DNA from: Durusdinium trenchii
Lineage: Eukaryota; Sar; Dinophyceae; Suessiales; Symbiodiniaceae
Assembly (NCBI GenBank): GCA_963970005.1
Contig: CAXAMN010001281.1
Location: 130,326 to 194,325, forward strand
Reading direction: 5' to 3'
DNA: 64,000 nucleotides
The notes under the pieces were generated by a model. That model saw nothing but the letters and a program-made list of their open reading frames with translations. It made no database searches and was not told where the DNA came from. Below, piece after piece: positions 24,201-37,300 of the stretch (the stretch's first letter is position 1; each line of letters begins with the position of its first letter). A program made the translations under genes and the position numbers.

Positions 24201-25350
24201 GTCGAGCGCTCGATGTGAGGCTTGCCCTTGACCGTGGCGGAGCTCCTCCACCTCTTCGAGCTGTTGGCACTTCCGGGCGTAGGGCTCCTGGAGTATGTGC
24301 CTGGGCCCAGATCCAGTTGGGCAACGGAGAGAGGTGGTAAATGCGGAAGTGCCTGAAGTGCTTTGGAAAACCCACTTGCATCCACTTGCTACCCACTACC
24401 CCAACCCAAGAGCCAGCCGCAAGATAGGGCAACAAACATCACCCCATGAAGCTTCACGAGTCCACGAGGAATCTCTCTTCCGAGTTGGTCGTGTTTTGCT
24501 TCAGAACCCCCCCCCCCACCGGAGAAATGCTCGACCAGCGTGGGCGTGATCACGAGGCGGGTCTTTCCGCCACGTCGCTGGAGGCAGAAGTGGCTCGGCC
24601 GTGCAGGGTGGCAGAGCTTGGGTTGGGAACTTGTGCCCCTCACGTCATAAAGACACCACACCAGGTGAATGGATGGTTGGGTCCAGGCCGTTTTTCCCTA
24701 CACAAATTATGACAAATTCCTGTCCCTGCCGAGGTGGACATGCAGTGCTTTTGCGACTTCCTCTTTGACCAACACTTAGGGCATGAGTTCCGAGCCGCCC
24801 CATGGCCGCAACGGGGGCCCAGAAGGGTTCTGGCTGAAGTGGGCGCCCCAAAAATGGCTGAAGTGGCTCCTCGAGCCCCCGATCAGGGTCGTTTCATGAG
24901 TGTTTCATGTTTTTCCTCACGGAGTTTCACGGAGATTCTGTGTTCAGTTCGAGGGTCGTGCTTCCCCTCTTCTTCTTGGGTCCCATGAATGTTTGAGTTT
25001 GGGCAGGTGGCAGATGGTAAAAGCCAGAGACGACCAAGTTGTGGGATGAACAAAGGACGGCAACTGCACTACTTACTGGGCCTGTCAGGTCAGCGTTTGG
25101 CATTTGACGCACGCACTGTTGCCTGCTGTGGAAGCTGCTGGGCACTTGGCCACCGCCAGGGTGTATGAGATTGAGCAACTTGGCAGTTTGACTGGGTCTT
25201 CGTCGTTGTTGAGAGCATAATTCACGAAGATCTGCAATAGGTTGGGACTCGGTGGCTTAGTTGGATAATGTTTCATGTGATCAATTTGATCTCCTTGGGC
25301 GGCTTCGGCTCGCCGCCCCCTAACTTGGGCTTCACATGGCGGGGAAGTGG
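21300..25350. other. Stretch without an assigned gene
   Basis: No recognisable domain. Isolated segments look codon-like (24734-24830 + FCDFLFDQHLGHEF; 25100-25190 + ALLPAVEAAGHLATARVYEI, which may be an upstream exon of the next gene). A (TA)n tract lies at 23045-23075. The rest looks intergenic or intronic. Confidence 0.35.
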
Positions 25351-25391
25351 GGTTGTGCAACTGGCAACGCGTGGCCGGCTCGGCTTGCCAG

Positions 25392-28300
25392 GCCCACGGT
25401 GATACGGCCCAAGGGCTACAAGGTGAGATGCCTGCGCGATGGCAGGACCATGGATGGGATGAGGTTTTCCAAGTAATTCTTGACCTGAATGATGTAGAAA
25501 TCCGTGGAGCCTTCAGCCAAATCACAACTATCACAACCTCGGACCCTCAACCAAAAAAACGGAAAAGCTTTCCTGAGCGGCGGCCCATGTTGGTAGCACT
25601 GTCTCGCTAGGATGGGCTCCGCCTATGTGGACGGCATCTTTGGACCATGTCATGCAGGGCCAGCGTCCTTCATGCTGAGCTACACCTGGGGATACCAGGC
25701 GCCTGTGGCAAAGGAGTTGTGGGGGGTGGACTTGCAGCTCCAGAACACCAAAAGCTAATACTTCATCAGACCTGATCAGTTTGTTGAGACAAGAAACTTC
25801 AGAGAACCAATCGCATGGCCTTTTCTGTTATTTTCTGTTCCTCATGCAGAGGAAAAGGTTCCTCCGCTTTTCCACTGCGCCTGATCGGCCAGTGGGTGAC
25901 GTCAACGGTCATGCCATGGCCATTGAAGAACCTCATCTCCGCCACCTGTGACTGATCGACCGCGCGTACCGAAGGTGGGCGACATCGCAGAGACGTTGAA
26001 TGACTTCTGCGAAAAACACGAGCTGAAGCCCCAAGAGGCTTATGTTTGGATTTGCTGTCAGGGTGCCCAGAAGAGTTGTGGTGCAGCTGTGGCGAAGATG
26101 TTCAGAAAGGAAAGTCGTTCAGTACGGACGAACAACATGGCACGAACTAATCGCACGGGTCCAACGACTTCGGAGGCTCCTGGGAGCCTCTCCTCAGATG
26201 CCCGTCCCTTGCTTCGGTCCTCTTCCTCCGTGGCGTGTCGGGCGCATCCGCTCCGCACCCGATGCGTGCGGCGCCGCGCTCCTTCGCGCGTCGCGATGAG
26301 CCGCGGAGACCTCGAGGTCTGTGCATCAACCAACACCGGGTGCACGAGGCCTCCAGCAGGGGTGATGTGGTGCCCTTCGAGCAGTTCGAACGGGCCTTTG
26401 GGGAGAGCTTTGGACCGAAGGAACGTGGAGAATGGCGGAGGTGAGGGTGAGGGTTGGTTGGGGTGGCATGGGGTGGCATGGGAGGGCATGGGAGGGCATG
26501 GGGTGGCGGATGGTAGGTCGTTGGAATGTCTGTATTGTTTCGTGTTGAAACGGATGTTTTTCCCACAAGAGAAGAAAGCCCTAAGACTCTGATGCAGGGA
26601 GAGGGGAGGCCGGCTTCTAGACAGCCGAGGAGAGTGAGCGGCATTGGCCATGTGATTGCCATGATGTCTCCCTGGGATGTGCCTTGGATGATGTGAAGTG
26701 CTGCCAATCGGTGTACACAAATGGTGGAGACAAGTCGGAACATGTCCAACACCTTGGAACTGGTCGTGACCTTTGTTTTCCTTGCGTCATTTGGCGTTGT
26801 ACGATCACTTTGTACGATCACTTTGTTCGATCAAGGATGGCTCAGGCATGGCTCAATTGCTTTTTCAGATCAACAGACCTGTCAGCTGGCAGTGTGCGCT
26901 CTTCTACAGCGGCCGCTGTATCTTTTTCTTAGCTTCACAGTGGGAAGCCGAACCAGATATCAGACATTATTGAATCACAAGAGATCCACCCTGCAAAGAA
27001 ACATCCACATCCGGCGCTGGCCTCAGGATCCACTCTACATCTCCCGCGTGTGGCGCCGTGTTTCAAGAGCGTGGCTGGGGTGGCTGGGTGGGCTCTGTTT
27101 TTCCCTTCGAAGACAGAAACAGTTGGGTTTATCCCTCTAGGATCTCTAGGACCTAGGACATTCATGATCATTCCGAAGGAATCATTCTATCCTTGCACAA
27201 GCCTTCTATGTCGTCCTGGTTTGCATCTTCACATCGTCCTGGGCTTTCCTACCGACGTTCTCGTGCTCAGGTGCGACTTCGACGCTTGGGCCAGAAGTCA
27301 TGGCGACGCCCACTGCAACGGGCGGATGGGTGGTGGATGATGGGCATTGATGGGCTGAAAGAGGCAGAGTTGTGCCTAACTTGGGGGATGATGCAGACCT
27401 ATGGCGGCCCCCTAAATACGAAGGGGAACAAGGGGAAGATGAGGACCTCCCCACCATCGAAGATGTCACCGAAGCCACCTGCTTCTCGCCAGACCATGAA
27501 GTGTTTTTTGTCAGACCTGTGAAGAGTTGGAGTTGGACGGCTGAGGAGATGTTTACAGCCATTTGTGTGGCCAAGAGCCAGGCCTGGAGCGAGTCGAGCT
27601 TGTCTCCCGCACGAGAAGAGAGAGCTCAACGGCTCAACGCTTCTGAACCCCCATCCCTAGAAAAGGCAGTGCCCAAAAAGCGAGCACGGAACAAGTGCCA
27701 CGCTAGTAGTAACAAGTGCCTTACTAGTAGTAACAAGAAGCTATTAGAAACAAGCTTTTTGTTACTACTAGTAAGGCACTTGTTACTAGAAGCGATGCAC
27801 TTGTTCCTAGTAGCGTCCTTGTTACCACAAGAAGAAGCTTGCTCATGGTAGTTTGCTGCGTTTTTGATGCCGTGGTCGATGTGCTGTTCTTGCTGCAAAA
27901 GCTCTAGCTCACAATGTAAGACCCTGTATTCATTGGTCGTGAGTGGCCCTCCCCACAGAGTTACATCCCACGTGCTGGGAAGCACAACTGTTCCAATTCA
28001 TCCACTGTTCCCCGCTGTTCGTCGTCCGTGCTCCCCCTAAGGTGGCCAGATCCCTCCGCTTCTGCCAGGTCACCGTGGTGATGCCGCCCAGCGAGGCCAT
28101 GGACCTGCGAGCGGAGCTCATGCACGGCCGAGGCACGGTCGAGCCGCGCGCGAGCGGGAGAAGACTGCTCAGCAGCGACAGGCTGACAGGCTGACAGGCT
28201 CCCAATCTTTGGAGTTGTGAATCATCTTGGATCAGCGAGATTCATAGACAGATGGAGTGGGCAAGAAAGGTGCATGTAGGTTCCAGAGGGTTCCAGCAAG

Positions 28301-31300
28301 TGACACGGCAGGCCTAGGCTCATGATTCATGGCCCTGCACGTGCTTTTGAACTGGTCAGAGATGCTGTGCGTGTACTTCAGCTAAAGCCGAAGACGCCAG
28401 GTATTGGTGCGGTTTGGAACACCTTGTCCAAGCTTAACGTGGAATGTGCACAAGCGTCCGTTTCCCGAGCATCTTGTTGGCCACAGTTGGAGACCCCAAA
28501 AGGGATCCAAAAAAGCAGGAGCAGGTGGAGGTTTCTTGGGATAAGCATGGATAAGCTGAATAAGACATAGCAAAAATACGGAGTCAGGATAATGAACTTG
28601 ATTCAATCTACGGATGGGATACTGCTCTTCAGAACAGCCGCCTTTGGGCAGCAGCACTGTGGATGCTGGGGATCGCTCGGATATCCGGTGGAATCAGTGG
28701 TCGAATCCACGTCTGACATCCTCCAGATATTCTGATGCTCTGATCTCCAACTGCAACGAGGGGATTTCTCCCTCCCTTGTAGCGATACTTTTCTCGTTTC
28801 AGAGTCCTCAAGTTCAAGGGTCACGAGATGTCACAGTGCTGGTCTCAGAGCATCGATGTCCGACAAAAACGGCTTGAGAGGCTCAGTGGCACCCAAAAAG
28901 TAACACCACAGAATCCTCTCCTCAGTGGCCGTCCTCATCAGTTGAGGACCGGGAGCTGATTCTGGCCTCTTGGCGTCTAAGGGGGGGGGCCGAAGATGGC
29001 ATACTGTATTGGTGTTTCTTCATGCATGGCATCTGGAAGGTGCCACAGGTCTGAAGTCTGAAAAAAGGATGCCACATGGAACCGTTTCGGCTTAAGTGTC
29101 TTTCTTGAAAAAAGAAAGCCGTTCAGAACGCCGTTCAGAGCGGCTTCGGAACATGTTCACCGAAGCATTGTCCTAGAGACCACTTGATCGGTTTAAGCTG
29201 ACCAACTCAGTGGTCTTTTTTTGCCTTGGGCCGCTTTGCCTCCCCAAGGTGGGCGCTTACTTAATTAAGGTACTGGACGCCCCTACCTACTGGACGCAGG
29301 AAAACTCACGATTCATTCGGTTCCTAGATATATTTTGGGGAAACTTAACAAGTGCAACAACATATCCACATGTCCCAACAAAGGCCGTGAACCAACGTGT
29401 CCGTTTGTTCCTGGCAGCTTGCCTAGGAGATGATCCAGCAAGGGCCTGGCTATCATCGCTTGAACACGGCCACTGAGACACGAACGACGCGAACGCGAAA
29501 AACACACACAGTGGCTTTGCCCTCGCCTTCACCTCGCAGCAGTTGGGCCGGTGGACCTTGAACGGGTTTTTCTTGGGGCAAGTCGGTGGAGGGGTTGGTT
29601 TAGGCTGACCTATCCCCATGACTTTGGAGTGGGGTCCTGGAAACTTGCAGAAAACCTCTAAGTTCTCTAAGTGAAACCGGACACCAATCTTCACTGGGTG
29701 ATTTTCGCTCAAGATTTGCTGAGGCAGCTGTAGCTCTAGTAGTAAATGAGCAACACCTTTGTGTCCTGAAGAGTTTGAAAATCCTTGTGCCTCGCGAAGT
29801 TTCTACGTTTGTGTGAGCCATTTGTCTTCGCTGCCTTTTGAGGTCATTGGGGAGCACTTGAAGGAGTGGCTCCTTGTCAAGAGCTGGATGTGGGCAGTGT
29901 GATTGAGCCATGCTGGCTGAGTTCCAAACCGCAAGTCTTCCAAAACAAAGTTCTAAGACGAACTGCTGGCAGAGGAGGGGTCCTGCCAGGTGCCTTTTTC
30001 CTGCCTTCCGTGCTGAGGATCCTTTGCGCATGTGAGGGGCACATCCTACGAAGCTTGGAGGTGGAGGAGCTGGAAGATGACCACGCCATTGCCGGCCTTT
30101 GCAACGAGGCGGGTGGTCGGGTGATCAGGTCCAGTCCCCGTGAAGTAGGAGTCCATTCGATCTCGCCGCAGGTTGGGAGCCTTTTGATCTCGTTGGGATA
30201 TCTGGAACGTGCTGAGCACTTGCTGCAAGAGGGTCTCAGGCGTGGAACGTTGGGAGGTAGATCGGCTGGGGGAGAAGTTTCTTGCGGCGAAGGGTGGGAG
30301 AGGCTGTGCGACGGGCATCCGTGTGTTGACACGTTGCCCGGATGCCTTTCGTTGTGCACGGGGATTGGGGGGTCCGGAGGCTGAAGGAGCAGCACTTGGA
30401 TTTGGAGAAATCTGCTGATGGGGCTGAGCTGATGTCCAACCTTGGAGAGATTTATGAGAAGAAAGGCGCGATGACACAAGTGGTCGTTGCGAGGACTTGT
30501 CGGACATCTTCTGTCCTTTGCGCAGGGGTCTTGCAGGCGGCCGCTGGACCAATCCTCCCCCTGCTTCCCTATATATATATATATATATGTGGTTGTGAGA
30601 TGTTGTGAGTCGCGAGTACCAGAGCCCTACATTCAAATGCGAATGTGTTTTTATTGTTGGACGGCTGCCCGAAACCATTCGCCAGCAACCAACCCAGATG
30701 GAAGCCGTTTTCTACTCACTATCACCAACCATGACCTGTGTTGACGTTGGGAGTCAGCTCAGTAGAACCTCTACAGCAGCCACAGCGATGCGGGCGGGGC
30801 ATCCCTGCCGAGAACGAATGCTCAAACAATCCCCCGAAGTGTCGCGCGCGTGCCCGCGTCCTATTTCTTTGGAATAGATCTGCGGCCGGAGCAACCTACT
30901 GTCCTCCCTTTCTCATGTTTGTTCACTGTGAGTTTCATGGTTTGGCTGCTGACTTGTACGGCACGGCACTTCCGCTCCACGCAACCCACGGTATGGCCCA
31001 CGCATAGCCCAGGGGATTTGGAGGCAGCTTCACAGCTTTACCAGCACCTCGGCTGCATTCTTTGATCCCAGAAGCTGCTGACGGGAACCGAGTTGAATCG
31101 TCTGAAGCAACATCCATCGTCAGAGAAGGGCTCACGTCATTAATTCCTTCTTTTTGTTTTCTGCGGTCACCTGGCTCCCTCCAAACGGAGCCATCATAAA
31201 CGTGCCAGGGGACTGGGACATCATGAACTTGCAACACTCTGCGAAGAGCTGGGTTCATCAGATGCTGGTCGTTGCCCTGTTGATTGGTACTGAGACAGCA

Positions 31301-34300
31301 CCAAACGGGTTCATCCCGTCCCCGTTTTCGCCCAACTTTTGGGCAACACCAGAACACACAAAAAAGGTGGCCAACATTGTGGACCATGCACCCGCAGCGA
31401 TGAGACATGCTCGGACACGAACCGCTTCACCAGGCGCGCGACGCGCGCCTTCCAGCTGTGCAGCCCGGCGTCGACCGCGGCGATGGCCAAAGCCACGTCG
31501 CTGCGGCGGCTGGGGCGCTTGCGGGGCGTCCAGGGCGACCTGGCGGCGAAGCTGGAGCTGTACAGCTCGGCACGGCAGGTCTTGGAGGAGGCGGAGAGCC
31601 TTCAAACGCCGGAAGGCCGGGGGTGCTGGATTGGTGATGTTGATGGCCTTGTGATTGGAGTATACATGGATTGACATGGATACATTTTAGGAAGCTTGAG
31701 ACATGTCCACCACCCGACTTCCTCTACCCACTCTTCGGGCAGGCGCAGTGCTGCTGAACAGCCTGGGCGCGGCCAAGCGACAGGAGGGCGATCTGGAGGC
31801 TGCACTGGAAGCGTATGAGGCCGCGTTGAAGATTCATGCGCCGCTGGGACTGACTGCCAAACTGACCGAGAGACGCAGACCACGGGATCAACTTCACGAG
31901 AACAACGTCCACAGAGGAAAGACGTAGACTAGACTCTAGACTGTAGACTCTTGATGAATTCAACCCTCCCCCCCCATTGGGCTTGGACACCTTCGGGGTG
32001 AATATGCCAACGTCACCTCGGCCCGGCTCGGACCTGGCCGTATTCGGATCGGATTGCGATCCACGAGCGCGCAGACCGACTGGCCGCATCTCTGGGAATA
32101 TCCGACGTGCCAGTCGGTATGGCCCCCGATTCCAGGTGCGGTTTTGGGATGGTTTTGGGCGGAAGTTTGGCTGAGACTCAAGACAGGAGTTTAGGGTTTT
32201 AGGGGTTACCAGGAGTGCGGGGAAGGCCCTCTAGGATTTACTTTCTGTATAACAACTTATACAATGACTTTGGCGCAGGGGCAGGCGCTGCATCTGGATG
32301 AACCGTAGGCGTGTTACGGAGCCTTAGGGAGGCCTCCCAAACGCCTGGAAGAAGGGAAATAGACCAAAACCCATACAGTAATTGGTTGGGTGTCCACCTT
32401 AAAATACACACCGGACCCAGTACCGGACCCATCTCCCCTTTTTTCACATACACAACGACCGTGTTGCTCGGTTTTGGGGGATCTCCGGCGGCTCGGATGG
32501 CGATATGCACCGAGGAGCCTCCAGACAATTGACACTCCCGAGGGGGCCGCCTTGTTGTCGAACATTGGAGTGGCCCGGATGAAGCAAAAGAAGAAGAAGA
32601 AAGCGAAGCAGGTCTGGCAGCTGGTCTGGCGCGTTCGTCTCGCCCGTTCGTGTTTTTTGATGTTTTTTTGCATATGGTTTTGGTTCCCGTGGCCAATAGC
32701 AGCTATATAAGACTTGAGGAAGCCTTGAAGAATGGCTGGTTGGCCAGCATTTGTGAAGATCATGTGGTGGCGTGAGGGTGTCGTTTTGATATCTATGCGT
32801 CTATGCCTTTTAGTGAAGCGAAGGAGCCAGATTTGCCGCCTGTGTGTTTTTGCTTTCGGCCAAGAACACGCGGCTCAGACGCATGGCAATCAGATGTGTT
32901 CGCATGACGAAACGTACTCCAAACGAATCTTTCAGACGAAGTCGACGAGGCCGATCTCGGAAGGGTTAAAACCTGTTGAATGTTGAACACCATTCACCAC
33001 ACAGGCGAATGAACGTCTGAGCATCACGGATGTTGATCCTGGATAGCATCATCACGCCTGCGAGCTAGTTTTGCAGGCTTTCGAGCAAGCGCTGACCATC
33101 CGAGAGCCTAAGACCAACAATATTCAGGGCTGAGGGTGACTCGCGGGGATGTTTTGATGGTGGAATGGTGGGCAGATGCGGCTGAGCGAGCGAGCTTTTT
33201 CCGCAACACGCTGACGTTTGAGCGACATCTGGCAGACTTGCAGGGCGGATGAGGTTTTATCATGTTTATAGTCGGCCATTTCCGAATTCTTGTTTGCCGA
33301 CCTGCGGGTTAGCATTTTGAGGGGTCACCAAGGCGTGGCCTGTGTGGCCCTTGGTGGACTGCGCCTCGGCGTCTGCGACGACCGGCGTGCGGCCGCTTTC
33401 CGAGGAGAAGACGGGGACGCTGGAGACCACGGCGGGGGCCACCTTGTTGACCAACATCGCTGAGCTCAAGGCCGAAGGGTGGAGGTCCGGTGGTTTTGCG
33501 GTTGGTTTGGGGTTGTTCTTGGGGCCTGGAAGGGAAGACATGGAGACATTCGGAGATGCTGAAAGAAGCGAAGCCAAGCACTTTGGATTGGGGTGGTGAA
33601 GCATTGACAGGTGGAGCTTAATAGAGGTTCTGCACTTATCTGCTGGCGATCTTCCAGCGCAGCCGGTGGAGCACGTCCGAAAAGACAGATGCATTTTGGA
33701 CATGAGGGACGTAGTTGCAAGAGAACACTCAGGGCTCATGTTTACGGTAGGTAGGTTGGAACAGGAGTTGCACTTTCAGGTTTGCATGTTCATGCTTTGT
33801 CGTTCGTTTGATCGGTCATTTTTGCTGATGCCATTTTGGCGAAAGCTCATTGCCAGGCAAGAACAGTCTTTGATAGACTCGTTTGTCCTGTTCAGGGCCT
33901 GGGAGCAATGTTGGAAGCTGCGCAGCCAACGGCCAAACCATGCCTAAGTTCACGGCACTTCGCCGTCAGATGTTCAATGCCTCTGGCCGCCAGGACGAGA
34001 CCAGCTCAGTCAGCTCTTGGTCATACGCTGAGGTCGAGCCAACTGTGGATGATCCGTGGCCAGAGCCGGCTATGGAACCTGTTCAAGAAGATAGTTCTCA
34101 GCCTGCAAAATCTGGTCAGCCCCACCCGCTCAGCCTGTGGCTCCTCAAGTGGTTCCACCACCACCTCCTCCAGGAGGTCCATCGGCTAGCTCAGCAGCAG
34201 CACCTTTTCTCCAAGCAGCACAGAGCTTCCTCAACCACACGAACGAGACCCCTGCCTCTCGGCGACTTCGTGAACGTCAAGAGCAAGCAGCTCGAAGAGG

Positions 34301-37300
34301 GAGGCGTGCCTATCGTTGGGGCAACCTGGCTCCAGGGAACCTCAGGCACAACCCGCTCAACACGGCCTTGCCAGATCATTTGTCGCAGATTGGAGCCGGG
34401 GAAGGCGAGCGCTCAATTCTGATCATTGACAATCGTGACATGAGGATCCAGTCGCCTTTTCAGAATTGGCTGCTTGATGAAGTGCTCACCAATGCCTTGA
34501 CACACCTCAATGTCAAGTCAGACCACTCGCTTGTGAAGTCTCCCTCGACTGGTTGTCACTTCAACCTCTTCCTTGTGCACACGCTGGACAGTGTGAAGGT
34601 GATCATCTGTGGCTCGGCAACCTGCTATTCAAGCGCACCGTGTGCCAAGTGGGATGCCGCAACTGGCCTGGTTTTGAGTCACTCGGCTTTTCAGCCATTC
34701 CGCTGGCCTCCAATGACCGAATCCAGTCCTACCTGGGTCGATATCAAAATGAAGTTGGAAGGCCAGTTGTTGGTTCATTTAGAACTTCGTGGATTCCGCT
34801 CGGACGCTGACATGAGCATCCAGATGGTCCATGTGGCGGACGCCATCTTCAATATCTTGAACGATACGGTGTTCATCCCGAGCTTTGTCATCACGGTCTT
34901 CCAAGGGCGTGTGGTGGCCATCTCCTTCGAAGTGGGCGGTCGCCTGTACGCATGTTCGGAGGGGGCTGTCGTTGTGGCACTTGATCATCCACTTTGCCAC
35001 TTCGAATGCCGCTTCACTGCGACCAGCTCGCCCGATTCGTTCGGCGCCGGTGCAGATCGTTTGGAGATGCGATTCTGGTCAGCCAGCAATCGACTGGATT
35101 CCGGACCAACTTTGATCCGAAACGCCAAGTGGTGCCGAGATCATGGCGCAAGGGTCGAAGGGCCTGATCAGGCACTCAGTCAACTGGCGGCCAGTCACGC
35201 CCATTGGACGGCGCAGGTGGAGGTCACATCGATCGATGACACGGGCCCGCGCATTTCAGGCATTGCGGTTGAGTCCAACCCGATCAACATGCATCTGGTT
35301 TGTGAGAGCCCGTTGTTCCGCAATTCGAGGGCGATCGTGAATGCGGACGCGCTCGCGTTGCAGCACCACGACCCGAATGAAGAGGTCATGGCAAACATTC
35401 TGCCCCCGATCGTGGAAGGTCCTTTGGTGCAGCCGCTTGCATTCATGAAGGTGCTCCCAAGCTCGCTCCAGCGCTGACTGGCCCGGGTGACTTTCGTGGT
35501 GTTCCTGCCGCGCCAGTGACGGATCCGGGTCAAGCTCCGGCGCCCGCCGCTTGCTCCACCTAGGCGCTCTCTCGAGCATAGGCGCAATGAGAATTTGGAT
35601 CAGTCGGCTATGACGCCGCAAGCTTTTGTGGAAGCCGCTCGTGCATATGGCAGCGGGTGGCGCTCTAGCCAGAGCTCAGACCGGCAGAGAACTTCTTCAG
35701 TCCGGATCAATGAAATTCATGAGGACGGCTCTGAAGGAAGCCAGGTGGGGCCTCGGTCGCTTGCGCCACCCAAGCCGGACGAAGTCACTGAGGTCTGAGT
35801 ATTTTTCAATTTGGAATTTGATTGACTTGTCTCGATTGATTCCGATCGAGAAGGATCGTCAGCAGTGATGAAATGAGCTGACTCGCGATCATTTCTTTCT
35901 GAAGTGTTCACTTTTTATATTTCAAGCTTTCGCAGTTTTGAATCATAATTTTCTTGAGTTGGATTGAGCACTCGATCACGTCGATCGTACTGGTCCATCG
36001 ACCTCGACTTTTGCCCGCGTGAGGTGAGATACTCAGTGGGGGAGTCGGTCGCGGGGGCTCAGGGGTGCACTGGCCGTTCAGTGTCAGCACCTTTTTCAAG
36101 GGAGCCGACCGCTCTGTGCTTGCTGCGCTCCTATCGCTAGTTCTGGTGCCGCTGGGCTCCCGGGTGGTCTTTCCTTCTATAGGTCGTGAGGATCTATGGG
36201 GTTGATCAATTTTGATTTGGAAAGTTTCTTCTCGATCGATTGAAGGAGACGCGAAGTCGCTGATCAGCTAGCTTGACTCATGTCTGAGCGATGACTAGGC
36301 TCAAGCATGTTCAGGTGGTTGGCTAGCATGTTCACCACCGATCGGTGGTCATCAAATATCTTAGATCTTCCTGTCTTCGATGCCCCGTTCGCCCAGGCCA
36401 TCAAGAAGACACCACTCCACTCAGTGGCATTCGTTTCAGCCATGGAGGCTGTTTCCAGCTCGGACTTCGTGGAGAGAGTTTACGGTCTTGGGAGGTCTTG
36501 GGATGACTCGATCGTCGAAGTTTTTCACGGTCGTGAACTTATGCTGGAGCAGTTCTGGACCTTGTCCATGTCGATCAAGAAAGCGTACTTCGAGTCCACC
36601 GCTCTCCAGCTAGGGTTCGGCTTGTGTGAACTGGCGGGATCCTCGTCGAGTTCGTCCACCGACCCCTCGGCCACGCTCAGGAAGAGATCAGCGATCGCCA
36701 ACCTGACAGCCAAGCCCATGGTCCAGCCCAAACGGGCGAAGACCGCAACTCAGGACAGCTCGTCATCATCGACCCCCTTAAGGAGAGGTCCGAGACAAAG
36801 CGATGGGCAGCTCGCCTAGAGGAGATTGGGGCTCGGGCTGGTGAACATGCCAAACATTTTCAGGAAGCTCACCTGGGTCCAAACCTCTCAGCCGCAGAGA
36901 AGATGCAGCTCAGAAGTTTGGTTTTGGTCTCGGGGGCTCATCGCACCATGGCCGGACACGTGCGTATTTTCGAGCGGTTCGAGAAATGGGCAAGTGCGGT
37001 GGGCTTTGAGTTCTACCCCCCTTTCGATCGACAAGGTCCTAAAGTATGGCATGTTTTTGAACAATTGTTCATGTGGGCCCTCCGTTCTTCCAACCTTGCG
37101 GGCTTCCATCAAGTGGATCTGTAGCAAGCTGGCCATCGACCCACCATCGTTTGATGATCACAGGTCTTTAGCTTTGCAAGCTTCTGTGCTCAGCGAGCGA
37201 GCGAAGACGCTCAGAGAGGCGATCCCCATCCCCATTCCGGTCGTTAAAGAGCTGGAGCTTTTCGTTTGTGACGAAGATCGCCCTGTAGCAGCTCGCTTGT

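Noticed and set aside
24122-24661. Minus-strand exon candidates (QQLEEVEELRHGQ, GGKTRLVITPTLVEHF)
   Set aside because: Codon-like on both strands and not joined by consistent splice phases; too weak to annotate.
29210-29476. Open + frame 'FCLGPLCLPKVGAYLIK'
   Set aside because: No motif, no splice-consistent join with the surrounding TPR exons, and mixed composition; probably chance.
36888-37136. Minus-strand ORF over the recombinase
   Set aside because: Shadow of the recombinase coding sequence.
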